Positions 9,141-16,347 of a DNA stretch of 36,243 nt are shown piece by piece. Origin of the DNA: JAFDVL01 sp043775925 (lineage in GTDB: Bacteria; Acidobacteriota; Blastocatellia; RBC074). The translations under genes were made by a program, and so were the position numbers. The stretch's first letter is position 1; every line of letters begins with the position of its first letter. The stretch is from NCBI GenBank assembly GCA_043775925.1, contig JAYVRW010000002.1, positions 1 to 36,243 of the forward strand, given 5' to 3'. The notes beneath the pieces were generated by a model that saw nothing but the letters and a program-made list of their open reading frames with translations, was not told where the DNA came from and searched no databases.

Positions 9141-9321
9141 GTAGCGCAACCAGCCATGGTTGCGACAGCCTTCGCGCTGCGTGGAGCGCTAATCTACTTT
9201 ATTATTACAGTATTAGATATTTTTCACTGAATTTTTGAAGGCAGAACCAGAAGCTATTCTGTTGAAATAGAGGAGCCTTTGCAAAACCAAAGGCTGTCGC
9301 AACCATGGCTGGTTGCGCTAC
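9141..9321. mobile_element. 181-bp MITE-like element with perfect 32-bp terminal inverted repeats
   Basis: The ends 9141-9172 and 9290-9321 are perfect 32-bp inverted repeats, each holding an internal small palindrome (GCAACCA-gcc-TGGTTGC type). The 117-bp interior has no open frame of note and encodes no transposase. No clear target-site duplication is visible. A related hairpin core (GCAACCAGCCAGGTTGC) occurs at 13251-13271. The right end reaches to 14 bp before the start chosen for the following gene, and would supply spurious N-terminal residues if the ATG at 9305 were used. Confidence 0.75.
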
Positions 9322-9334
9322 TACGCTTGATCCT

Positions 9335-10399
9335 ATGCCTTATATTTTACGTCGTGGACTTAATACGCCAACCGTTTCTATCGTAGATGAATCCGGTCAC
9401 ATCCTCGAATCTGAGCAAAGAAAACTCTTCCGTCATGTCGTTCATCAAGGCTACGGGACAGACGTGATTTTTGCCAATGGAACGACTGGAGAATGGAATC
9501 AAATCAGCAATCAGGAACGTTTACGTTTGATGGAAATTGCGGTAGACGAAACCAACCGGATCAATGCCGAATTACAGAATTCATCAAAGCCAAAAAACAT
9601 TGAGGTCTGGCTTGGACTGAACGGATCAACGAAACAGGAAATCATCACCAACCTCAAAGCCGCAATTCAGTTCGGAGCACACGCCGTAGTCATCGCTCCA
9701 CTCGCGATTAACGATTTAGAAGAATCCGAAATCGTGCGATTTTTTCGCCGTGAATTGAACGCACTGATCGAAGACGCATCACCTGAAATGCCTGTTTTTC
9801 TCTACGATAATGCCGACATTAACTCTCCCGGACGCACCGACCATATTCGGACGCACATCGTCAAAAATTTAAGTCGCTTACCGTGGATTTACGGCCTCAA
9901 GGTTTCTGCCTCGCGCAGAGTTTTGGGCAATTACACCAAGGCTGCGCTGCACTTCAAACAGCCTAACGAATTCGGAATTTATATCGGCAATGCGAATTTA
10001 ATTTTTGATTGGTATCGCCCGAAAAAAGGCTTCATGCAAAGAATTCAAGCTGGCTGGCGTGACTGGATGCTGCACGATCACCTGCCGATTGGCGTCATTT
10101 CCGGCCCTGCCAATGTGCTGCCAAAAGAATGGCAAAAAGCCTGGAATGTCTGCTGGGCGGGCGATGAAGAACTGATGGATCAATCTCAGAAAATGGCTGA
10201 AAAATTTGAAGCGTTGAGTTTATTTAATGAGCCGAACGGCAATCAATACACGGGTAAAATGATCGCGTGTTTGAAATATGCGTTAGAATTGGATGGCGTC
10301 ATTTCTTCGAGTTTTGTCGCGGGGAAAACTAAGAAGCTAAGCGATGAAGAAAGAAAAATCTTTCAGGCAAATTATCAAGAATTCAAACTTCAACTGTAA
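9335..10399 (+). CDS. Second DapA/NanA-superfamily protein
   Basis: A 354-residue dihydrodipicolinate synthase-superfamily protein that keeps more of the classical signature than the gene at 4346. GTTGEW is at residues 49-54, the putative catalytic Tyr157 lies in FLYDNADIN (in place of YNxP), and the Schiff-base lysine candidate is K189 in YGLKVSAS. It is longer than typical DapA (about 290 residues) because of extra sequence in the middle and C-terminal parts. I placed the start at ATG 9335 (MPYILRRG) and not 9305, because the extra ten codons come from the terminal repeat of the preceding element. No strong ribosome binding site is visible. It probably cleaves or dehydrates the keto-deoxy acid made by the dehydratase; aldolase and dehydratase cannot be told apart here. 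Confidence 0.75.
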   Translation: MPYILRRGLNTPTVSIVDESGHILESEQRKLFRHVVHQGYGTDVIFANGTTGEWNQISNQERLRLMEIAVDETNRINAELQNSSKPKNIEVWLGLNGSTKQEIITNLKAAIQFGAHAVVIAPLAINDLEESEIVRFFRRELNALIEDASPEMPVFLYDNADINSPGRTDHIRTHIVKNLSRLPWIYGLKVSASRRVLGNYTKAALHFKQPNEFGIYIGNANLIFDWYRPKKGFMQRIQAGWRDWMLHDHLPIGVISGPANVLPKEWQKAWNVCWAGDEELMDQSQKMAEKFEALSLFNEPNGNQYTGKMIACLKYALELDGVISSSFVAGKTKKLSDEERKIFQANYQEFKLQL

Positions 10400-10469
10400 A
10401 GTTTAGCGAATCATTCTACGAAATTTCAGCGCCAGGGGCGCGACATATTAATAGTTCAGGTGGAATGCT

Positions 10470-10527
10470 ATTCTCAAGCTCCAGAGGAGCGAAATATTAC
10501 GATGTCGCTCCTCTGGAGCTTGAGAAT
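10470..10527. repeat. Palindromic 'CTCCAGAGGAGCG' element
   Basis: Arms 10470-10492 and 10505-10527 are perfect 23-bp inverted repeats. The flanks carry further partial copies of the same words (GGGGCGCGACAT at about 10436-10447 and CTCCGCTGGAGCTGG at 10559-10573), so the whole gap 10400-10612 looks like a composite of such elements. It lies between convergent genes and could form a bidirectional hairpin. Confidence 0.75.
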
Positions 10528-10612
10528 CATAAAATTTCTATTGCTATAAACATCTGGCTCCGCTGGAGCTGGAATTAAATTTCAAGGCACTCTGCATTCA
10601 TAAAATCTTATA

Positions 10613-12268
10613 TTATTTCGCATCTTCCATGTCGCGCAGCTCTCTTCTCAACACTTTCCCAACCGCGCTCTTCGGCAAAGACTCTTTAAATTCGATAATG
10701 GTAGGTTGCTTATACTTCGCCAGTTTGTCTTTACAGAGTCCAATTATATCGTCCGCTGTTGCCGCCGTTCCCTGTTTCAAAACGATAAATGCTTTGACCG
10801 ATTCGCCGCGATATTTATCGGGAACCCCAATCACCGCACATTCCTGAATGACCGGATTAGTGTACAGCACATCTTCAATTTCCGTCGGATAGACATTGTA
10901 GCCACTGACCAGAATCATGTCTTTCTTGCGCTGGACGATATACAAATATCCTTCTTCATCCATCCGCGCTACGTCACCCGTATAGAGCCAGCCATCACGC
11001 AAAGCGTATGCCGTCTCCTCCGGTTTTTCCCAGTAACCTTTCATGATTTGGGGACCACGAATGCAGAGTTCCCCTTCTGATCCAATCGGGATTTCAGTCG
11101 TTCCGGCGTCGAGGTCTACGATTTTAATTTCCGTGCTGGTCATCGGAAAGCCAATGCTGCCAGGCTTGCGCCACGCCAACGCCGCCGTTGAAGTAGTCAC
11201 CGCAGTCGTTTCCGTCATTCCATAACCTTCCAGCAAAGCCGCGCCACTCATAGATTCAAATTGCTCAATGACCTCCACCGGTAACGGAGCCGAGCCGGAA
11301 TTAAAGCGATGAACTTTATCCAATCCACAATTGACGGCATCGGGATTATTCAGTAATGAAATGAACAGCGTCGGGACGCCGGGGAAAAATGTCGGCTGAT
11401 AATTTTTTATCGCATCCACCATCATGTGCGGATCAAATTTTGGAATCGGAATTTGCATCGCTCCCGACCACACACCGTACACGCATCCAACAACCATTCC
11501 GTAAATATGAAAATACGGAATCACCAATAAAAATGCGCCTGTCCCACGCTGAACCAGATTTCCGCCCCACAATTCACAAATCACCGCCGCCGCAAAAATA
11601 TTGGCGTGCGTCAACATCGCGCCTTTCGGAACTCCGGTAGTGCCGCCCGTATAAACCAGCGCGGCAACATCTTCCTTAGCATTAATTTCAACGCGGGGGA
11701 GCTTCGGTTTTTCGACGGCATTGATTAATTCCGTAAAAGACAAAGTGTCATCAGGAACCAATGGAGTCGCATCAACTGCGCTGGAATAGCCTTGAATACT
11801 GGTCGTAATCACCGTTTTAATTTCGGTATTCGCTTTGATACTCATCACGATTGGGCATAACAGATCAAGGACGATCATTGCTTTCATACCTGAATCTTTG
11901 GCGACCAGTTCGACTTCGCGCGGCGTATAGATTGGATTGACGTTCGTGACAATCGCACCCAATCGCGTAATCGCATAAAAGCTGATGACGTACTGTGGAC
12001 AATTCGGGAGCATCACACCAACGCGATCACCCTGACTAATGCCAAGCTGCGCCAACGCCGTAGCCAATTTATCAGCCTGCACTTTCAATTCATGAAAGGT
12101 CAATTGCTTGCCTAAAAACCCGGTCGCCGGACGATCACGGTAATGCGTCGCTGCCACATTCAACGTGTGATAAATCGGCTGCGTCGGAAACGTAGCGTCC
12201 TTCGGAACCCAATAATCATAAAGCTTAGTCCAGGGTCTGTCAGCGTAGACTGATGAATCATTACTCAT
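10613..12268 (-). CDS. fadD: Long-chain fatty-acid--CoA ligase (FadD-like)
   Basis: A 551-residue adenylate-forming enzyme that activates a fatty acid to acyl-CoA with ATP and CoA. The AMP-binding P-loop YTGGTTGVPKGAMLTH (near residue 210), GYGMTETT, the YTGDVARMDEEGYLYIVQRKKDMI block and the C-terminal lysine in PKSAVGKVLRREL are all present. Length and motif order match FadD; medium-chain or other acyl ligases of the same family are possible. A GGAGAG ribosome binding site lies just before the ATG. It stands alone between a repeat-filled gap and a nuclease-like gene, so there is no operon evidence for beta-oxidation here. Confidence 0.88.
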   Translation of the reverse strand: MSNDSSVYADRPWTKLYDYWVPKDATFPTQPIYHTLNVAATHYRDRPATGFLGKQLTFHELKVQADKLATALAQLGISQGDRVGVMLPNCPQYVISFYAITRLGAIVTNVNPIYTPREVELVAKDSGMKAMIVLDLLCPIVMSIKANTEIKTVITTSIQGYSSAVDATPLVPDDTLSFTELINAVEKPKLPRVEINAKEDVAALVYTGGTTGVPKGAMLTHANIFAAAVICELWGGNLVQRGTGAFLLVIPYFHIYGMVVGCVYGVWSGAMQIPIPKFDPHMMVDAIKNYQPTFFPGVPTLFISLLNNPDAVNCGLDKVHRFNSGSAPLPVEVIEQFESMSGAALLEGYGMTETTAVTTSTAALAWRKPGSIGFPMTSTEIKIVDLDAGTTEIPIGSEGELCIRGPQIMKGYWEKPEETAYALRDGWLYTGDVARMDEEGYLYIVQRKKDMILVSGYNVYPTEIEDVLYTNPVIQECAVIGVPDKYRGESVKAFIVLKQGTAATADDIIGLCKDKLAKYKQPTIIEFKESLPKSAVGKVLRRELRDMEDAK

Positions 12269-12414
12269 TTTGCTCTCCTCAAATTTGATGACGAATTAAT
12301 GCGTGATGGAATGCAGATAAGAAAGTAATGCGCGACGGAGATGATTTCAACCTTCTTCGAGAAAAGACTGCGATATTTTTTTCGGAATTGTTTAGCGTGT
12401 GAGCAATTCGTTTT

Positions 12415-13029
12415 TTAGTTATCAATCTCGCCAAGTGCCATGCCATAAAGAATCCCTAAAATTCGCTCAAGGTCGCCTCTGACATCAAACGAGACCGTCT
12501 CAATTTTTGCCAAATTATCTTCCAATACTAAAAATCGCCAGACATCGCCGGTCGTGACACAACCATAAATCTTTTTGACAGGCTTCCCGTTTTTTTCATT
12601 AAAAATTCTGGCTGCAATCATTTCTGCCAGACATTGATTGATCCCAAGTTCGAAATCCTGCCGTTTAGCTTCAACAGCCGCCAACACCGGCGATTCCAGC
12701 GCCGTTTGATAAGGGGATCGGGAAATTAAAAAATCACAAATCCCAACCAGCTTTTGTTTGCGGTCTACATTGAATTCAATCCCTGAAAAAACGCTGATCT
12801 GGTTTTTAGAAATTTTCCGAATCTCGCCTAAAACCGGAGCGATAATGTATTCCGAGCGAGCTTTTTCCGTTCCCTGTCCCAGCGCAAAACCGACATATTC
12901 GTTGAGATACTCAGTTAACAATTGACTCGGCTTTTGCTGCGGAAAATGATTGAATAAGCTCTCAACAAATTCCTGACTGACGCCGAAGTTGTGCTTGATT
13001 TCAAGATTAGTAAATTTTGAATAGGACAT
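12415..13029 (-). CDS. Hypothetical protein with PD-(D/E)XK-like core
   Basis: A 204-residue protein with no name that I can assign. Its centre has the spacing of a PD-(D/E)XK nuclease: E60 in RSEYIIAPVL, D99 in GICDFLIS, E120-x-K122 in AAVEAKR, then a helix with Q132 (INQCLAEMIAA). Families of this look occur as lone genes in cyanobacteria and other phyla and resemble the N-terminal part of type I restriction R subunits, but no helicase or methylase partner is adjacent. The tail (KIYGCVTTGDVWRFLVLED) fits a beta-rich core end. A GAGGGTTT ribosome binding site precedes the ATG. Nuclease activity is inference from the motif. Confidence 0.7.
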   Translation of the reverse strand: MSYSKFTNLEIKHNFGVSQEFVESLFNHFPQQKPSQLLTEYLNEYVGFALGQGTEKARSEYIIAPVLGEIRKISKNQISVFSGIEFNVDRKQKLVGICDFLISRSPYQTALESPVLAAVEAKRQDFELGINQCLAEMIAARIFNEKNGKPVKKIYGCVTTGDVWRFLVLEDNLAKIETVSFDVRGDLERILGILYGMALGEIDN

Positions 13030-13250
13030 AAACCCTCAGTTTCCAGTATAGCCTAGAGGTCAGTTGCAGGCATGTCAACGGCATTCTTTGTGACAATCTT
13101 TTGAAGCTCTGTAGCATGTGTCCGCCAATTTTGATTTTCTATTTTGGAATTCATTTTATTTCAAAAGGTAATACAATTCGAAAGCGATTATAGAAATTAA
13201 TCGTCAAGGCATAAAGTTTATTTGAATTCTGGAATAAAAGAGGAGGCAGA

Positions 13251-13271
13251 GGGCAACCTGGCTGGTTGCCC
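13251..13271 (-). terminator. Hairpin downstream of rhlE
   Basis: An 8-bp stem, GGGCAACC (13251-13258) with GGTTGCCC (13264-13271), lies about 20 bp beyond the rhlE stop codon. In the minus direction it is followed by a pyrimidine-rich tract ending CTTTT, a weak intrinsic terminator. Its core resembles the terminal repeats of the 9141-9321 element. The rest of the gap 13030-13292 holds no gene that I can support. Confidence 0.5.
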
Positions 13272-13292
13272 GTATCTACTTCTGCGTTGGCT

Positions 13293-14519
13293 TTATCTTC
13301 GCCCGCGTCGCGCCCCGAAGGAGCGGGTTCCAAACGACATTTTTTTGTTCATTTGAACTACTGGTTTTTTAGTAACATTCGTACCACCAAAACCTGGAAC
13401 GATGATGCGTTCAACTGATTGTCCCATCAACTTTTCGATGGCTGACAGCGTGATTTCATCAATTGGCGCGATCAGGCTGATCGCTTGCCCGACGTTTCCG
13501 GCTCGACCTGTCCGTCCAATCCGATGAACGTAATCTTCTGCGACATCCGGCATATCGTAATTGATGACGTGTGTAATTGAATCTACATCAATGCCACGCG
13601 CTGCAATATCGGTTGCCACTAAGACCCGAAAATTACCGTTTTTAAAGCCACGCAAAGCTGCTTCACGTTGCGGTTGTGAACGATCCGCATGAATGCGGCT
13701 GACTTGATGCTTACGCAAGGTGAGCAGATGCGAAAGCCGTTCGGCGCCACGTCGTGTCCGCGTAAAGACCAGCACCCGATCATAACGTTCGTGTTCCAAC
13801 AAATGTAATAATAAATTTGTTTTGGATTCGAGCGCCACCGGATAAGCTTTTTGATCAATCGTAATCGCTGCTTTACCACGTATGTTGACTTCGATGATTT
13901 GTGGCTTTTGCATTTTGGTGCGCGCCAGTTCTTCAATCGCAGGCAACATCGTAGCCGAAAATAAAAGTGTCTGTCGTTTTTCTGGAATGTAAGAAAAGAT
14001 GCGTCGAATCGCAGGCAAAAAGCCCATATCCAACATACGATCAGCTTCGTCAAGAACTAATGTTTCAACGTGCGACAAATCAATATTTCGATTTTCGAGA
14101 TGATCCATTAAGCGTCCGGGAGTCGCAATGACAATCGGTACACCTTGAAATAACTCACTGCGCTGACGGCTGGAGCTGGCTCCACCAACGACAGTTACCG
14201 AGCGCGCCAGTTTTTTACGATCCAAGATTTTCAGATGATCTGCAATCTGAATCGCCAGTTCACGAGTCGGAACCAAAATCAGGCAACGAACTGCTTTCGC
14301 GGCTTTGCCGGTTCTGGGGGTTTCTGTATAAAGTTTCTGCAGCAGCGGCAATAAAAATGCCGCTGTTTTTCCGGTGCCGGTCGCGGCACAACCAATCATA
14401 TCCACGCCGCTTAAAATCACGGGAATGGCTTGCCTTTGGATTGGTGTCGGGGTTTCAAATCCCAGGGTTTCGCATCTATTGGCAATCGTTTCATGCAACC
14501 CTAATTCAGTAAAAATCAT
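13293..14519 (-). CDS. rhlE: DEAD-box ATP-dependent RNA helicase RhlE
   Basis: A 408-residue DEAD-box helicase that unwinds RNA duplexes with ATP, with roles in ribosome assembly and cold adaptation. Motifs in order: Q motif ending TPIQRQ (25-30), Walker A AATGTGKT (45-52), PTRELA (84-89), TPGR (133-136), DEAD (157-160), SAT (188-190) and HRIGRTGRAG in the second RecA domain. The tail is short and basic (FGTRSFGARRGRR), as in the RhlE type. It follows the RRM gene in the same direction with 83 bp between them, which hold a terminator-like hairpin. The ribosome binding site AAAAGGAAA lies directly after that hairpin, so readthrough or hairpin melting could control expression. Confidence 0.9.
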   Translation of the reverse strand: MIFTELGLHETIANRCETLGFETPTPIQRQAIPVILSGVDMIGCAATGTGKTAAFLLPLLQKLYTETPRTGKAAKAVRCLILVPTRELAIQIADHLKILDRKKLARSVTVVGGASSSRQRSELFQGVPIVIATPGRLMDHLENRNIDLSHVETLVLDEADRMLDMGFLPAIRRIFSYIPEKRQTLLFSATMLPAIEELARTKMQKPQIIEVNIRGKAAITIDQKAYPVALESKTNLLLHLLEHERYDRVLVFTRTRRGAERLSHLLTLRKHQVSRIHADRSQPQREAALRGFKNGNFRVLVATDIAARGIDVDSITHVINYDMPDVAEDYVHRIGRTGRAGNVGQAISLIAPIDEITLSAIEKLMGQSVERIIVPGFGGTNVTKKPVVQMNKKMSFGTRSFGARRGRR

Positions 14520-14532
14520 AGTTTCCTTTTCT

Positions 14533-14584
14533 GAGAAAAAGCGCTTTCTAATCGGATACTTTCCGAACCGAAAGCGCTTTTCTC
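14533..14584 (-). terminator. Terminator/attenuator between the RRM gene and rhlE
   Basis: GAGAAAAAGCGCTTTC (14533-14548) pairs with GAAAGCGCTTTTCTC (14570-14584), a strong stem with one bulged base. In the minus direction the 3' arm runs into TTTTTCTC, giving an intrinsic-terminator shape. The rhlE ribosome binding site begins within about 10 bases of it, so the hairpin may set the ratio of RRM protein to helicase. Confidence 0.7.
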
Positions 14585-14602
14585 AATTTATTTCAGAATG
14601 GC

Positions 14603-15004
14603 TTAGTAGCGTCCGCCACCACCACCACCGCGTCCGCCGCCACCGCCACCGCGTCCACCGCCATAACCACCGCCGCCGCCTTCACGACCGCCACCGCCGC
14701 CGAAGCGACCACCGCCACCACCACCGCCGAATCCACCGCCGCCACCGCTGCGATTTTCTTTCGGACGAGCTTCATTCACAGTCAGGCTGCGACCATTGAC
14801 TTCAGAACCATTGAACTGAGCAATAGCTGCTTCGCCTTCTTCTTTGGAAGACATTTCGACGAAGCCGAAGCCACGCGAACGACCGGTTTCACGATCAGTA
14901 ACAATTGAAGCTGATTCGACTGTACCAGCAGAGGCAAACAATTCTGATAAGCTGTCACCATCTACATCAAATGACAGGTTACCTACATACAATTTCATAG
15001 ACAT
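14603..15004 (-). CDS. RRM-domain RNA-binding protein with glycine-rich tail
   Basis: A 133-residue protein with one RNA recognition motif (about residues 1-80) and a C-terminal low-complexity tail of Gly-Arg/Gly-Tyr repeats. RNP2 is KLYVGNLSF and RNP1 is SRGFGFVEM, both with the RNA-contacting aromatics. Bacterial Rbp proteins of this shape bind RNA and are often cold-induced (cyanobacterial Rbp family). I start at ATG 15004 (MSMKLYV), which has AAGGTAT upstream; the frame also opens earlier at a GTG without support, and ATG 14998 is an alternative. It is the first gene of a unit with the RNA helicase rhlE, a pairing that suggests RNA restructuring at low temperature. A long upstream region looks like a structured leader. 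Confidence 0.88.
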   Translation of the reverse strand: MSMKLYVGNLSFDVDGDSLSELFASAGTVESASIVTDRETGRSRGFGFVEMSSKEEGEAAIAQFNGSEVNGRSLTVNEARPKENRSGGGGGFGGGGGGGRFGGGGGREGGGGGYGGGRGGGGGGRGGGGGGRY

Positions 15005-15240
15005 TTTACGATACCTTAAATTTTCGCCTATTCGACACACGAAGAACCTGGACGAATCCGGCTTCTCCGAATGAAATCACCAGCCCATCGAAATGATGGG
15101 GGACGACCTCAAGACGTCGAGTGGACGTACCTTTTTCCCTTGCGGGAATTGAAATGAAGCTTTGAATCAGGAGATCTTCGTGTAACGGTTGCAGCGAAGG
15201 CGCGTGATTGGGCGTTCTTAAAAACGGCTTCTAAAGTTTT
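15005..15240 (-). promoter_or_regulatory. Putative structured 5' leader of the RRM gene
   Basis: No gene is visible here. Read in the minus direction, the region holds several local hairpins. TTCCC-GCAA-GGGAA (15133-15146) has a GNRA-type tetraloop, CCCATC/GATGGG closes a 5-base loop (15084-15100), and a CGAC/GTCG stem lies at about 15102-15120. They lie within roughly 140 bases upstream of the start codon. The GNRA loop exists only on the minus strand, which supports transcription in the direction of the RRM gene. A cold-shock type leader or RNA switch is inference. Confidence 0.35.
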
Positions 15241-15456
15241 AGCCAGCCTGCTCTCGAATCATCTTAAACGCCGCCGCAAAATCTTTGAGGCTTAGTGGCG
15301 CATCACCGTTGATGCGGGAGAGAAGGATTGAACGCGGAGATCATGCCTGATTCTTCGCTCAGTTGCAAGCATTAGTTATTCAGACACTTTAATTGCGGGA
15401 GAAAGGCTACAGTTCCAACACAACAAATATTGCGGCGACATCTGAAAAATCACGCT
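15241..15456. other. Gene-free stretch upstream of the RRM leader
   Basis: I see no convincing gene in this 216-bp stretch. On the minus strand a short frame ending at about 15241 reads SLKDFAAAFKMIREQAG before its stop, which looks protein-like. It is closed by a stop about 35 codons upstream and has no start, so at most it is a gene remnant. Confidence 0.3.
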
Positions 15457-16347
15457 TCAGCGTTTTGCAGAGTCCAGCCCCTGAAGTATGGCTTCATTGT
15501 ATAATTCGACAAATCTTTTCTGCTTTTCGACTGGTAAAGTTCTAATACCTGAATGTCTGAAGCCGAACAGTTTACTAACTTTGTACGAGATAAAATATTC
15601 ATCAACTTGAGACTTATCGGTCTCTGCTAAAATTGGAATTTCCTTGACTAGCTTTTCGTATGCTTCCTGATCTGAAGGGCATAAGTTTCGCAGCCCCTCG
15701 TCACGCAATTGCAGAAAGTCGTTTCGCTTTCCTGAGTCAAATAAGGTCAGCCCTCGTGCCTCGTCCCTAAAAGGACGAATATCTATTTCATTTGATCCTA
15801 TCTTCAATTTTTCATATTTGATTGTCATCTTCTCACGCGTTTCAGCGTTCAAAAATGTAAAGTCAGTTTTTAAAATATTCGCAATCCGCGCCTTACCTAA
15901 CCTTTCAATATTGAACCCATATTCCAGAGACATTCTAACTGAAATCGGCACGCCATCTTTCTCAGCCGGCTTAAAAACAACTTGCTTTGCTGCTTCTATC
16001 GCAGCCTCTGAAAGGCCATTAGGAAGACCCATGATAACTCTAATATTACCGATCTTACCGTTGGCATGAAATACCACACTCAGCAAAACCGTCCCGTGAA
16101 TCCCTGAAGCTGAAGCATCTTTCGGGTATTTCGCTTTCACTTTTTTCGAGATAGTAGGCTTCATTTCTTTTGCCGCCTGATAGATTAGAATTTGTGGCTC
16201 CAAATTAGGGGGAGCGTCGTTCGAAATAATTACCTTACTCTGCTCACAATTCGGAATCACTTGCTTTAAATCTTGTGCAGAAATAGCCAAACAACAAGCT
16301 AGTGTTGTAAAAATTAATAAATAGATTTTCGTCATATTCTTATTCAT
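15457..16347 (-). CDS. TonB C-terminal-domain protein
   Basis: A 296-residue exported protein: an N-terminal hydrophobic segment (about residues 7-23, ending AISA) followed by a TonB C-terminal-like domain at about 65-150. The domain shows KYPKDASASGIHGTVLLSVVFHANGKIGNIRV and then AAIEAAKQVVFKPAEKDG, the usual beta-strand/helix pattern. Stand-alone domains of this type are abundant in Acidobacteriota and need not energise transport. The C-terminal half (about 150-296) is not recognised. Its ATG overlaps the uvrC stop as ATGA, so the two are co-transcribed, although no functional link to DNA repair is apparent. Confidence 0.8.
   Translation of the reverse strand: MNKNMTKIYLLIFTTLACCLAISAQDLKQVIPNCEQSKVIISNDAPPNLEPQILIYQAAKEMKPTISKKVKAKYPKDASASGIHGTVLLSVVFHANGKIGNIRVIMGLPNGLSEAAIEAAKQVVFKPAEKDGVPISVRMSLEYGFNIERLGKARIANILKTDFTFLNAETREKMTIKYEKLKIGSNEIDIRPFRDEARGLTLFDSGKRNDFLQLRDEGLRNLCPSDQEAYEKLVKEIPILAETDKSQVDEYFISYKVSKLFGFRHSGIRTLPVEKQKRFVELYNEAILQGLDSAKR

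Noticed and set aside
13151..13333. A 60-codon minus-strand frame overlapping the rhlE end
   Set aside because: It overlaps the rhlE 3' end and includes the downstream hairpin; no start support and no similarity to a family.
14593..14799. Frames antisense or out of frame to the RRM glycine-rich tail
   Set aside because: They are low-complexity shadows of GGC/GGT repeats in the real gene.
15241..15345. Protein-like minus-strand tail SLKDFAAAFKMIREQAG
   Set aside because: No start codon or complete domain; an upstream stop limits it to about 35 codons. Kept only as a possible remnant.
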